A stretch of DNA of 64,000 bases. Origin: Megascapheus bottae. Taxonomy: Eukaryota > Chordata > Mammalia > Rodentia > Geomyidae. The number at the start of each line of letters is the position of its first letter. The first letter of the stretch is position 1. Location of the stretch: assembly GCA_024803745.1 (NCBI GenBank), contig JANJXV010000020.1:18640777-18704776 (forward strand), given 5' to 3'. The notes beneath the pieces were generated by a model. That model was not told the DNA's origin and did no database searches. It worked only from the letters and a program-made list of their open reading frames with translations. Position numbers and translations under genes: made by a program. Of this stretch, positions 42,839-54,020 are shown in pieces.

Positions 42839-44552
42839 TTGAAAATAATTTTATTATACCTTGAAATTTAATATATTACACAATGTAATATAATGATTTG
42901 AATTGTACTCTCACTAGCTATAAAATGTTGTACAGAGGTGTTAAAAATCCAATAAGTTAGTTTAAAACTGAGTGCAATGCATCTCGATCAACATCACCCT
43001 TTTCATCATTCCCCTCGCTCTGTCCCACTTCAATTTTCCTACTTTCACAGGCTATACTTTGAGTGCATTCCCTAATTTCCTCTTTTCATTCAATTTTTAA
43101 AAGCCTGTTTCCTCTTTTAATTCTAACACCTCTATTTCCTTTGAGCCAAGAATTGGCGAGAGCCGGATCGAAGCATTAACCAAAAGAAAGAAATAAGTCC
43201 TCAGAACTTTTTAACTACATGAATATATTTTGAATATATATATGGCTTGAACCACTCAGGGAAGACATAATGCTAGAAAAGTTCATGGTTTACATCAAAC
43301 TTAATCAGATGCTAGAAAGAGTTTGGCTTATGGACATCTTTACAGCTGAGAAGTTAAAAAAAAAAGCAAGCTACAAAATTCTCTGTAGTACAGCGGATTG
43401 GAGACCAGGAAGTGATTGACAACAAATCTATCACAGTAGGTAAGTCAGCCGCAATGGGTAAAGGGAAAAGCACACTTTTAATGAGGACTGGAAAGAAAGA
43501 GAAAGAAGCAGAAGACTTGAACCTGGCTTGTAATAAATTTCTCAAGTAGACAAATGGACACCTTTTATTCCAAACCATGACTTCTTGCCTAATCTCAGGT
43601 CTGACATGTATTTCTGTCATAATTGATCCATGTGGGACTCTCTGTTTTTATTTTTTCATCTTTCAGGAATAGTATGACAAACAGGTAACAACCCACCACA
43701 CAATACAGAAAACAATGATAGTCATCGTTCCTATATGTTTGTGTGACTGTCCTTTCTCCCATTTCCTTTGCCACAACCAAAAATGTATTCCTGTGAAGAT
43801 AGAAGACTGTCATCATCTCTCCCTTTCCTGTGTGTTTATGTGTGTGTGCATGTGTATGTATGCTTGTGTGTATATATGTGTGTATGCTTGTTTCCCTGAA
43901 TATATTTCTTTTACAATATTTATTTTTATTTTACTTACAAATACACCATTAAAGATATGTTTCAGGATTTCATGAGGCTCCTCCCATATGTCATTAATAA
44001 TTTATTTACTTATGGTTTTATAGCCCTTATACATGGAAGCTTTTGATTTGCTTGCACATATTTACTATTGGGAAGAGAAAAAAATCCTTGTTCATATCTC
44101 TGGTATACATAAAAAATGTTTTTCTCTTGTATCTACAGCCAGAATGATTTCATAATACAGTAAGATAAATTATACACAACAATATCAAACAGCTTTCCAA
44201 AGCATTTGCATAGATTTGTATTCAAAGAAACAATGTACCAGAAAACCCTGAGGACTCACATTCGCCTAATCATTTGGTACAATGAGCATTTTATTGTATA
44301 TTTTCAATCAAATGGATGTAAAATACATTCCATTACATCATGATATGTAATTTTGTGATCATTATTGAGTCCAAAGTATCTCTTCAAATATTTACTGGCG
44401 AATTTCCTCTTCTGTAATGTTATACTAATGGCTTAAACCCTTATATCCATGAATTGTCCATACTTAATGCTCATTGTGTGCTTCATACTTTAATCTTTAT
44501 AGATTTTATAGAATAAAAATTATTTCTCCAAATCTGTAAATTGTCTTTCTTC
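42839..44552. other. Unique DNA with TG/TA-rich tract
   Basis: An imperfect TGTG/TATG tract lies at 43829-43885. Minus-strand frames at 43354-43620 and 43595-43816 carry no recognised domain. Confidence 0.4.
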
Positions 44553-44662
44553 CCTGTCTTTCTTTCCTTTTTTTCTCATTCATTCTTTCTTTCATTCTGT
44601 CCCTTTTTCTTTTCTTTTTTTCTTTTCTTCCTTTCTTTCCCTTTTCTGTTCCTTTTTCTTTT

Positions 44663-44714
<52 letters not shown>
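44553..44714. repeat. TC-rich tract followed by (TG)n
   Basis: Irregular TTTC/TTCC units run to about 44666, then about 24 TG units to 44714. They directly precede the tail end of a minus-strand SINE and are probably derived from its poly(A) tail. Confidence 0.93.
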
Positions 44715-44716
<2 letters not shown>

Positions 44717-44985
44717 CGTTCTGGGACTTGAACTCAGGACCTGGGTATTATTTCACAGATTTGCTACTCAAGGACCTGAGTGTTATTCCAGAGATTTGCT
44801 GCTCAAGGATAACAGTCTAGCATTTGAACCTCAATTCTACTTCTGTTTTATCTTTGTGGTTAATTGGAGAGAAGAATATCATAAACTTTTCCATCAGGGG
44901 TAGATTTGAACCACAATCCTCATATCACAGACTACTGACTAGCTAGGATTAGAGCTATAGTTACTGCCACTTGGCATGTAACTTG
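44715..44985 (-). mobile_element. Old family B SINE with duplicated ID module
   Basis: The ID-like part contains two adjacent copies of a segment of about 36 bp starting GGACCTG and ending TTTGCT(A/G)CTCAAGG, near 44738-44773 and 44774-44808. The B1-like end is highly diverged (GACTAGCTAGGATTAGAGC). Confidence 0.75.
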
Positions 44986-45286
44986 TGTATTTTAATCTCT
45001 AAGGCTCACTGTTACTAGCTCCTACAAAAATTCATAAATTAACCAATTTTAAATTTTATAGTTAATATTGTATCCTGTTTAAAATCTTTATCTAGCCTTC
45101 CCAAAGTATTTACCATAGTTTCTGTAGAAAGACATTTAGAAAATAATACAAACTCTTCCTTTTCTAAGTGTATTTGTCAATTTTAATTTAGCTAATAATG
45201 AAAGTTGACTAATATATTAAAATTTGAATGTTAGTTAATCCAGGTCTAGAATTATTGCTTAGTCAATAGTCATGTTTCACAAGTAT
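44986..45286. other. Unique AT-rich DNA
   Basis: Nothing was recognised. Confidence 0.4.
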
Positions 45287-45599
45287 AAAATTGCATCATT
45301 AGCTGGAAGTGGTGGCTCATGCCTGTAATCCTAGCTACTCAGGAGGCTGAGATCTGAGAATCTCCGTTCAAAGCTAGCCTTGACACTAAAGACCATCGAC
45401 TCTTATCTCCAATTAACCACTAGAAAACGGGAGGTGGTGCTATGGATCAAGGGGTAGAGTGGTAGCCTTGAGTTGAAGAGCTCAAGGACAGCAGCACCCA
45501 GGCCCAGGGGTAGAGTGGTAGCATTGAGCTGAAGAGCTCAGGGACTGCGCCCAGGCCAAGAGTTCAAATTCCACAAGTGACCAAAAAAATTGCATATCA
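45287..45599 (+). mobile_element. Family B SINE with duplicated ID module
   Basis: The body is about 45301-45588. After the normal left part and bridge, the ID-like segment occurs twice: GGGGTAGAGTGGTAGCCTTG near 45451, and again near 45508 with GTAGCATTG. Each is followed by GAAGAGCTCA...CCCAGGCC. The TSD is AAATTGCAT, repeated with a small insertion after the A tail. Confidence 0.88.
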
Positions 45600-47044
45600 T
45601 AGTATTACTACACAATTCAGTTATCTTTGTATTAGAAAACACATGGAACTTTTAATGCATAAGTTCCCATCTTCTGCATTTCCTATAATGTTATAACTAG
45701 ACTATTTTACTCAAGAAGTTGACATCTTCTGTAGCTGAGGCAATAGGTGGGGGGAAGTAGCACAGAGACGTGTTGTCTAGTACACACATGTACTATTATA
45801 ATACAAGAGAAAAATACCCTATTGAGGGGCCTGCATGTGATAAATACTAAGCATGTATGGTAGAAATCTGCCATGAAGCAAGGAAGGTGTTGCATTAGTA
45901 CAAGCTGATATAACATGGTACTAACTACAAATGATTTGAACTTTAAAATAACCATTGATTACTGCTCTAAACTAGGGAGTAATAAAAACTTCCCTCATGT
46001 TTTTTTTTTCTTTCAGTAATTGGGAGATTTTCACCATGTAAGCTTTGTTCAAATAGAACTATTTCTAATAAAGACTTTTTGGTTTCTTAAGCCCCCTTTA
46101 AAAATTAATCATTTTTATTTCTAAAAGCAATTTTAGACACTGTTTTAGAATTATTTTAGTTGTTTGCCTCTCTTTCTTACTAAATTGTGAACTCTTAAAT
46201 CACTGTGTCACTTTATGTACCGTGTCTAACAATTTCAGAAAGGAACACAGCAAGTGAGTATTGAAAGAATGACTGGGAATGAATGAACTGACAAATACAT
46301 GAGCTGAAAAATCAAATCATTTTGAAATCTAGGTATACCAGCAAACAATATGACAATGAGTACCTTGAAAAGAAAGGTCATTAAAAATAACATAACTAAT
46401 GAAGAAGAGAAAAAGATAAAAACATTCAATAATTCAAAATTAAGAAGAGTAAGAAAAGGTCTTGATACAGGAGGGATAAGAATGTTGAAAGTGCATTTTA
46501 TTCATAAACTGCTTTGTTAAATGGTACCTCCTTTGTACAACTTCTTAAAGATAGCAAAAATTTAAAAATATTTAAAAGAATGTATTAAATATTTTTAAAT
46601 AATATGAAAATGGTATTGTTCCTTCCTATATTGAATTCAGAGTCTAAATAGGGCTCCTGATTCTTTCCCAGGAGTCTAGTGAAGCACAAAGCAAACTATC
46701 TATTTATGACCCTTCTGTGCACTTAAAACTCCAGCTGGTCCCTTGCAATTTTTATGTACTGCAGGAGGTGATTCTCTTTATTATCTTCATATTTAAAAGG
46801 CATAAAAAGTAGTACTACCATAGCACAAGGCAGCATCAGAACTATTCAGAATCACTCTTTCCCTGGTTATTCAATAGCCATGTCCAAAGTAGTTCTTCTT
46901 TTCTACAGTCCAAAACTGTCACCATTTTTATTATTCAAAGCAAAAGATGGAAGCTCTAGTAGTGCTTCACCCATGTTCTCATGCTTTTCAGTTTAACAAG
47001 GCAACAACCAAAGGACTGGTCTTTAAATGTTAGCTTGAAATTAA
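45600..47044. other. Unique DNA containing one arm of a local duplication
   Basis: No gene was recognised. The stretch 46641-46819 is repeated at 47669-47850. Confidence 0.4.
46641..46819 (+). repeat. Copy 1 of a 180-bp dispersed direct duplication
   Basis: It starts AGTCTAAATAGGGCTCC and includes GATTCTTTCCCAGGAGT, ATGACCCTTCTGTGCACTTA and CAGGAGGTGATTC. It aligns end to end with 47669-47850 with scattered substitutions and a few indels. The identity is roughly 85% by eye. Confidence 0.85.
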
Positions 47045-47271
47045 ATTTTTTGTGTGGGTCATGGGGCTTGAACTCTTGGCCTGGGCACTGTCCCTGAGCT
47101 CTTCAGCTCAAGCTACCCCCCTTGAGCCACAGCGCCACCTCTAGTTTTCTAGTAGTTAATTGGAAGTAAGAGTCTCATGGTCTTTCATGCGAGGCTGGCT
47201 TTGAACTTTGATCCTCAGATCTCAGCCTCCTGAGTAGCTAGGATTACAGGCATGAGCCACCACACCCAGCT
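47045..47271 (-). mobile_element. Family B SINE
   Basis: The copy is complete: TCATGGGGCTTGAACTC, CTTCAGCTCAAGCTACC, CAGCCTCCTGAGTAGC and CATGAGCCACCACACCC. It is close to consensus. Confidence 0.9.
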
Positions 47272-47282
47272 AAAATGATTTT

Positions 47283-47495
47283 AATTTTTTTTGCTGGTCA
47301 TGGGGCTTAAACTCAGAGCCTGGGTGCTGTTCCTGAGCTTTTTTGCTTAAGGATAATGCTCTATAACTTTGAGCTACAGTGACACTTCTGGCTTTCTGGG
47401 AGTTAATTAAGTGGCTCACAAATTTTCCTGCCCAGGCTGGTTTGAACTGAGATCTGAAGATCTCAGAATTAAAGACATGGGTCATTGGCATAGGG
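47283..47495 (-). mobile_element. Older family B SINE
   Basis: Same order as its neighbour but more diverged. The B1-like end lacks the CCTCCTGAGTAGCTAGG block. The two sit head to tail about 12 bp apart, a common site for repeated insertion into A/T-rich tails. Confidence 0.8.
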
Positions 47496-47668
47496 CATTA
47501 GTTTGAAACTATATCTTTCAGTGTTACCATAGTTCTGTGAGTACTTTACTGTCCACTTTTGTGCTCAAGGTTCCTAAGTCCCTGAGTTCTGGCCTTTTCC
47601 CACAAAATTGGAGAAATTCTGAGTGGTTTTTAGGATACACATGTTTCCAGTTTCTCAAATAGCACTAA

Positions 47669-47850
47669 AGTCTAAATAAGGCTCTTGATTCTTTCCCAGG
47701 AGTTTAGTAAAGCACAAGCACAAAGCAACTATTTATGACCCTTCTGTGCACTTACAAATGCAGCTGGTTCCTTGTAACTTTTATGCACTACAGGAGGTGA
47801 TTCCTTTTTTAAAATTTTCATATCTAAAAGTTATAAAGAGTATTACTGCC
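47669..47850 (+). repeat. Copy 2 of the 180-bp direct duplication
   Basis: It matches 46641-46819 across AGTCTAAATA, TTCTTTCCCAGGAGTTTAGT, GACCCTTCTGTGCACTTA and AGGAGGTGATTCC. A short CACAAG duplication is specific to this copy. The two family B SINEs lie between the copies. Confidence 0.85.
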
Positions 47851-50154
47851 ACCTAGATGGTCATTATTCAAAGCACTATCAAATTTCAATATATATGAGG
47901 TAGGTACCAGATTGAAAAAGTGGAAAGGAAGAGGTCTGGTCATGGTTCACTGCACAAAGGACCCATCTGTTTTGCAATCATACAACTTGCATTTCATTTA
48001 TAATGCACGTCTTTTCTATTTCAAGAATGAGAAATGGAACAATTGATAACCTGTTGTTATACAATGTTCTAAAGGCTCCAGCAGACAGATAATTACAACA
48101 TAAGCTAAGGATAGGAAGAAAAGTAGAAGAGCACTGAAATGTTTGCACCCAGAAATGCAAGTCCAAACACAAGCCCAGTTAGTGCATGGCAATGGCTGAC
48201 CTTCTGAGCCTTCCACTGCCTCCTCTGTGAGAGCATGGACAAACTGGTCATGGTGGAATCCCCAAGAATTACATTAGCTACTTCCCCCAGCCACAAAACT
48301 AAAACTGTAAGTGTTGTAACATGCAGGTAGAGCTGGAGCCCTCTGCAAAAGGCTAACAGAATTTAGGGAATTGATCTATTTGTAAAAGAACTAAAATATA
48401 TTCCATAATTCTTACGTGATCTGAAAACATGGCCAACAGACTCTTTAGAAGACATTGCAAAAATGAATCATAGGTAGCTTAATTTAGAATGTTACATATA
48501 AATAAATAAACTGTGAAGGATCACATCTGTTTTGTTATCTTGAGGATAGAATAAATTTTCACTTCTGTCTGCACATGAAATTAAATGCTTCTTGTGGTGA
48601 TTTTGGCTTCAGATCTTCACTGACTGTCTCTGCATGCCCTTCCAATTTTTCTCAGGATGGAGGTAGGAGGCTGATATGAAAGTTACTTTCCTCCAAAATT
48701 CTTTATCACTTAACCTTTGGCCATGTTTAGGCTAAGGGAAGAACTTACTGGACATTTGGTTGGGGGGTAACTGAAGGAGGCGCAAGGGCATTCCCCACAA
48801 TCTCACACTCTAATCAACGCATTCAAGGCTCACGCACAATCGCTCTGGAGAATCCTGAGCTCTCAATTCAGCATCATCACCTTCCATGTATCCTTTCATT
48901 CTAGGGCTGGTAGCTATTCTGTCACTGTTTATTTCACTTGTCTCACAATCTTCATTTTGCTCAACCTTGCATTCCATTCCATCCATTGTAACTACTTAAA
49001 GGTATCTTCTGTGTTGACAGGCTAATATTTTATAAGCATTTTGAGCTAAGGATAAATTATCCTAAATGTAATCATTTGTGATCAAAGCCTGTAGTGATAT
49101 TCCTTTCAGCATTCACAAATGAAGGCTGGGATGTAATGCGAAAACATTGGTCAATAAAGTTATTGTATAATTTTTAAGAGTAACAAAACAATGAATGTTT
49201 GATTCTAATGAAAAGTAAAATTATCTAGATCTATGTCTAGTACTTTACATACTTCAGATTGCTCCAAATAAATTCCCCTCACAACAAAATTTTAGATAAA
49301 CAGTATGAAGCATAATGCACTTATTTCTACTCACTACAAGACCTATATTCTCCCATGATTCCCACTCTGAGCTAAATATATAGTAATAATTCTAGCACTG
49401 AAATAAGACAATAAGAAAGTAATGATATATGCTATCACAAGAGCTTAATACATGCTAATGGGATCAGAGAGACTGGAAATATTGGTTGCTGTGAAGGTGG
49501 TGGAATGTTATACTGCAGAGTGAGGTAAGGTCGAATGGAGCAGATTTCTGAATGTTGAAATGGAGCACTTTATGAAGATTTAGGGAAAATACTACCAACA
49601 AATCAACAGCCAGTGTGAAGACTCAGAATCAAACAGATAAAGAATGTTTTTGAAATATATAAATATGTGTCTGAATCATGTACTGTTAACAGTTATGTGC
49701 TTGTTAACACTTCAAATGACAAAAAATGTCAAGAACATTATAATAGAATCAAATTGAACTTAGGCTGAAGTAGCAATAAACTCATTTAAAGACAAAAATT
49801 TACAAAATATAGCTATGACCATGTAAACATAGAAAACACTCAAAACTGGGGCAAGCAAACCCTCCAAAATACTTGTTAAATTATTTGAACAATTATTTTC
49901 TTGCTCATTCTGAATGCTTTAAAGGCAGTACATTGAATCCGTTTAATTTAGAAGATTAGTACTACTATATGTATAATTATTGCTATCTCTAGTCTGAACA
50001 GAAAGCCTGAAACATAGGGTAAAGGTTAACTTGTCTTAGATGATGCCACCAGTACTTATATTGAATGCTTGAATCTGAATTGTCTGTCCCAGCAGAAATC
50101 CTTCTTAACTGCTACTTGAAAGTTATGGGGGAGAGAACTCTGAAGACTTTATTT
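47851..50154. other. Unique DNA
   Basis: Nothing was recognised. Three overlapping minus-strand frames at 47978-48296 (63-66 codons) share the region but show no domain. Confidence 0.4.
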
Positions 50155-50225
50155 AGAAAACATGAGTTCCAATGCCCAGCTCTGTCCCTAACCAATAAAT
50201 ATTTGTAACATTACTTAATATACAA
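50155..50225 (+). mobile_element. Possible MIR fragment
   Basis: CATGAGTTCCAATGCCCAGCTCTG followed by TAACATTACTTAATAT resembles the MIR core. It is short and diverged. Confidence 0.45.
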
Positions 50226-51004
50226 GAGGAAGACATTTACCTTTTGTCAGCATAATATTAGCCTTCATAAAGTTTCTTTTTTTCCCCCAAGGCTCCAGGG
50301 CTAAAAACTACAACAAAGTTTAACACTAATATTTTAAATCTAAATTTTAAATTTTAAATCTATGGCTACCTTTATGGCAAATCTTATGAAGAGCTATCAA
50401 GAAATATTTTCTAGAACCCCAAGTAAGTTTCCCATAATTTTTAAAGATGATTTTAAAAATTCTGCTTGCTTCTAGCATTACGTGGAGATTTATGTGTATT
50501 TGAGATGGGCAACATTACTATTTTACTTTCTGTGGGACAATGATAAACTAAATTATTCCCCACTAAATATATTCTCCTTTTAAAGAAGCAGTTACCATAA
50601 TTTAATTTGTAGAACTACAAGCATTTGTAATTTACGATACTGATAATCAGAACCAAGAGTGCATTTTTTTCCTCTGCTTTTAGTTCTAACTGGTTTTTAG
50701 ATATTAAAAATAAGACATGACAGAAAACTATTTTCCTTAAATTGGCATAAATTTATTATGGCATCGTTTAATAATTAAGCATCACATACTTAGTTTAATG
50801 AAGTGATTTTGTCTTATTGCTACATTGGTAAATATGTAAATATAATACAATATTCCTGCCCCAAAAACTTCCTAATAAACAGATGGAAAAGTATGTAAAC
50901 CTCACCTTTAAAAGTATATTTCATGGCTACTGTGTGACAAATCGAGATAAATTAGATTTATTGATATTTGTGTCCATTTGTATATCTTAGATAATGATTA
51001 ATGT
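50226..51004. other. Unique AT-rich DNA
   Basis: Nothing was recognised. Confidence 0.4.
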
Positions 51005-51238
51005 CTCTTCCATGATTTTATTTAATTAATTAATTAATTTTTTGCCAGTCCTGGGGCATGGACTCAGGGCCAGAGCTCTGTCCTTGGGCTTTTCCCTCAA
51101 GGCTAGCACTTGCCCCCTGAGCAACAGCACCATTGCTGATTTTTTTTTTATGTATGTGATACTGAGGAATTGAACCTGCATGCTAGGCAAGCACTCTACC
51201 ACTAGGCCAAACTCCCAGCCCCTCTTCCATGATTTTAT
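51005..51238 (-). mobile_element. Family A SINE with perfect 17-bp TSD
   Basis: CTCTTCCATGATTTTAT lies at 51005-51021 and 51222-51238. The body on the minus strand ends in a TTAA-repeat tail. The B box region is damaged: the GGGTCTTCGTG segment is missing next to TTGAACCTGCATGC. Confidence 0.93.
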
Positions 51239-52160
51239 AAGCCAGCTTTTTTTAAGTGACAAAGTTGGCTTACACACTTTACTGTACAACACTTTTTAAA
51301 GTGTCTAATCTATTCTTAGTTAAATATTTAATGTTAGAACTATTTGCCTCTTCATCCATCCATTTAAATTGTTACCCATCAAAGTAAATCAAATAAATGC
51401 ACATAATCCATAAAAATGGAGATCAGCTTAATTGCTGGGTAGAAAACTACTATGATTTTAAGATTTCCACAATGAAATAAATGAACATTAATCTATAATG
51501 GGCACATCATTACTTCAGGTAAATATAATGATGGATGCCTCATGAATATTTTCCAGACTGCTTTTTATGCCTTGTCTATTTTATCATTTTCAAAGGAACA
51601 CAAAATTCATAGTTCAGGACATCAATTTTACCTTGCAGGTAGTGCAAACAGGGAAAAAGGAAAAATGCCATTCATGTGTCAAACTAGTAACTGCTTTAGT
51701 CTTAGAATCAAAGAGGTAGGCTATGTTTTAAATTCTAACAGCAGTTAAAACTGATTTCCTATGAGCAGTTAATTCAGGAGGAAAACAAATACTCTAATTA
51801 GCTTTACATGGCAACTTCCATGACAGCTTTACACCCATCAATAATAGTATACAGAGATTTGCAAAGTTGAATGTCAATACATAGCAAATTCAAAACCAGT
51901 GAGTCATTTTATTTTTCAAAATTAAAAGAACACAGCAACATTTACAGATTCATCAACCTCAACTGAAGCTTTCATTACTGTTCACAAGCATTCCAGAGGT
52001 GGCTAATAAATGACCGTATTCCACAAATGGGTTACATTGATGCACCAACTAAAAGATAAGAAATTCCATTTTTTTCTAAATGTGATTTTAGACTTATAAT
52101 TAATAATGCAAGTAAAAGCTAGGCATGTGGATATTGGTCTGACCTCTAATACCAGCAGAG
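51239..52160. other. Unique AT-rich DNA
   Basis: The plus-strand frame at 51542-51748 (68 codons) has no recognised domain. No repeat was seen. Confidence 0.4.
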
Positions 52161-53215
52161 ACAGACCTATGGCCACCTAATCTTTGATAGGGAGCAAAAA
52201 AATAGAATGGAAGAAAGATAGCCTCTTCAACAAGTAGTGCTGGCAGATCTGGTTAAGCACGTGAAGAAAACTAAAGTTGGATCCTTCTTTGTCACCCTGC
52301 ACCAGAATAAACTCCAAATAGATCAAAGACCTCGAGGTAAAAGCAGATACATCGAAAACTTTACAAGAAGGAGTAGGAAATACACTAGGTCTCCTTGGCA
52401 CAGGTCAAAACTTTCTTAATAAGGACCAAGAATCACAACAAATCAGAGAAAGTCTGGATAAGTGGGACTGCATTAAACTGCAGAGCTTCTGTATGGCAAA
52501 GGACATATCCAGCAAATTAACTAGAAAGCCTACAGAGTGGGAGAAGATCTTCACTATCCATACAACAGACAAGGGCCTCATATCTAAAATATATCAACAG
52601 CTCAAAAAATTGAATCACTCCAAAACTAATCTCCAAAGAAATAACCATCCCATTAAAAGATGGGCCAAAGACTTAAAGAGAGTCTTCTCAGATGAAGAAA
52701 TAAAATGGCCTATAGACACATGAAGAAATGCTCGACATCTCTGGCCATAAAAAAAATGCAAATCAAAATAACTCTAAGATTTAACCTTACTCTAGTTAGA
52801 ATGGCCAGGATCAAGAAATTCAACAACTACAGATGCTGGAGGGGATGTGGCCAGGAGGGATGACTACTACACTGTTGGTGGGAGTGCAAATTTGTTCAAC
52901 CACTATAGAAAGCAGTATGGCAGTTCCTCAAAAGACTAAACATAGAGCTCCCCTATGACCCAGCAATTACACTGCTTGGCATTTACCCAATTGTCCAGAA
53001 ACAAGGACATACTAAATCCACTAGCACAATGATATTCATTGCAGCACTATTTACCATAGCAAAGATATAGAACCGACCCAGATTCCCCTCAGTTGATGAG
53101 TTGATGAGTGGTATTTATACACACTGGAATTCTATGCTTCTGTCAGAAAGAACAACATTGCCCATTTGTAAGACTTAAAAATCATATTAAGTGAAGTAGA
53201 AACCATGGACTCTCC
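52161..53215 (+). pseudogene. Broken C-terminal L1 ORF2 fragment
   Basis: Frames 52237-52419 and 52493-52723 correspond to the STCRKLKLDPS and MAKDIASKLIRKP regions of the 14319 copy. They are split by frameshifts and stops. The fragment lacks the endonuclease and RT active site. Confidence 0.85.
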
Positions 53216-53277
53216 TAGCAGAGATTTACAATAGAGCAAACACTAGATACATAAGGCTATATAGAATGATCTAAATG

Positions 53278-53471
53278 GGGCCAGGACTTTGGCCTAGTGG
53301 TAGAATGCTTGCCTAGCATGCACGAAGACCCAGGTTCAATTCCTCCGTACCACATTCATAGAAAAAAGCCAGAAATGGTGCTGAGGCTCAAGTGGTAGAG
53401 CTCTAGCCTTGAGAAAGTCCAAGGGCAGCTCTCAGGCCCTGAGCTCAAGCCCAGGACTGGCAAAAAAAAAA
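53278..53471 (+). mobile_element. Family A SINE nested in L1 3' UTR
   Basis: The copy is near consensus: GGCCTAGTGGTAGAATGC, CCCAGGTTCAATTCC and a complete right half. CTAAATG occurs on both sides as the minimal target duplication within the L1 sequence. Confidence 0.93.
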
Positions 53472-53830
53472 GACGCTAAATGAAAGGACCTCTAAGATAT
53501 AGATATAAAAGCCATGTAATGAGTGATTGTTGTCCTTAAGGTACTATGTTATCTCTCATCTCTTTTGCTATCCCTTGGTTATCTAATATTGTTAAAGTAT
53601 TTTACCTGGTTATCTGATATATATTATATATATATATATATATGCATATTTGGTTATTTGAAGTCGGATAGGGAAGGGAGGAAAACACAGATGTGGGGGG
53701 AGGGTGAGGGGAGGGAAATGGGGACCAAGACATGAAACAGGGTATCAATGTATGTGAAGTAATGCACCTTCTATCTGGTGAATATAATGTAACCCTTGTA
53801 TTAATTACAATAAAATATATGGAAAAAGAG

Positions 53831-54020
53831 TACCTGGGCAGAAATGTCCCTGAGACTCTTACTTCCAATTAACTGAAACAAAAAGGGAAAGAATGGAAAA
53901 AGGAAAAAAATCCAGAAGTGGAGATATGGCTCAGGTAGTAGATGGTAAGCCTTGTGCAAAAATACTCAGGGACAAAACCGAGGCACTGAGTTCAATTGCC
54001 AGAACTAGCACCAAAACAAA
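53831..54020 (+). mobile_element. Partial old family B SINE
   Basis: The bridge (CCCTGAGACTCTTACTTCCAA) and ID-like right part (CCAGAAGTGGAGATATGGCTC, GTAAGCCTTGTGC, TGAGTTCAATTGCC) are present. An A-rich insertion lies between them and the B1-like left part is lost. An ID-like scrap follows at about 54055-54110. Confidence 0.7.

Larger units (their letters stand above)
52161..53829 (+). mobile_element. 5'-truncated L1 with nested SINE
   Basis: It starts within ORF2 (ACAGACCTATGGCCACC) and runs to the 3' end AATTACAATAAAATATATGG. It aligns throughout with 14827-16350. A family A SINE interrupts the 3' UTR at 53278-53471. A small deletion/duplication (GTTGATGAGTTGATGAG) lies near 53091. The 3' UTR carries a new (AT)n at 53619-53643 and a G-rich tract at 53693-53720. 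No TSD was identified. Confidence 0.92.

Noticed and set aside
44541..44903. 120-codon frame rich in Phe, Ser and Val-Cys repeats
   Set aside because: It translates a TC-rich tract, a (TG)n run and an old SINE.
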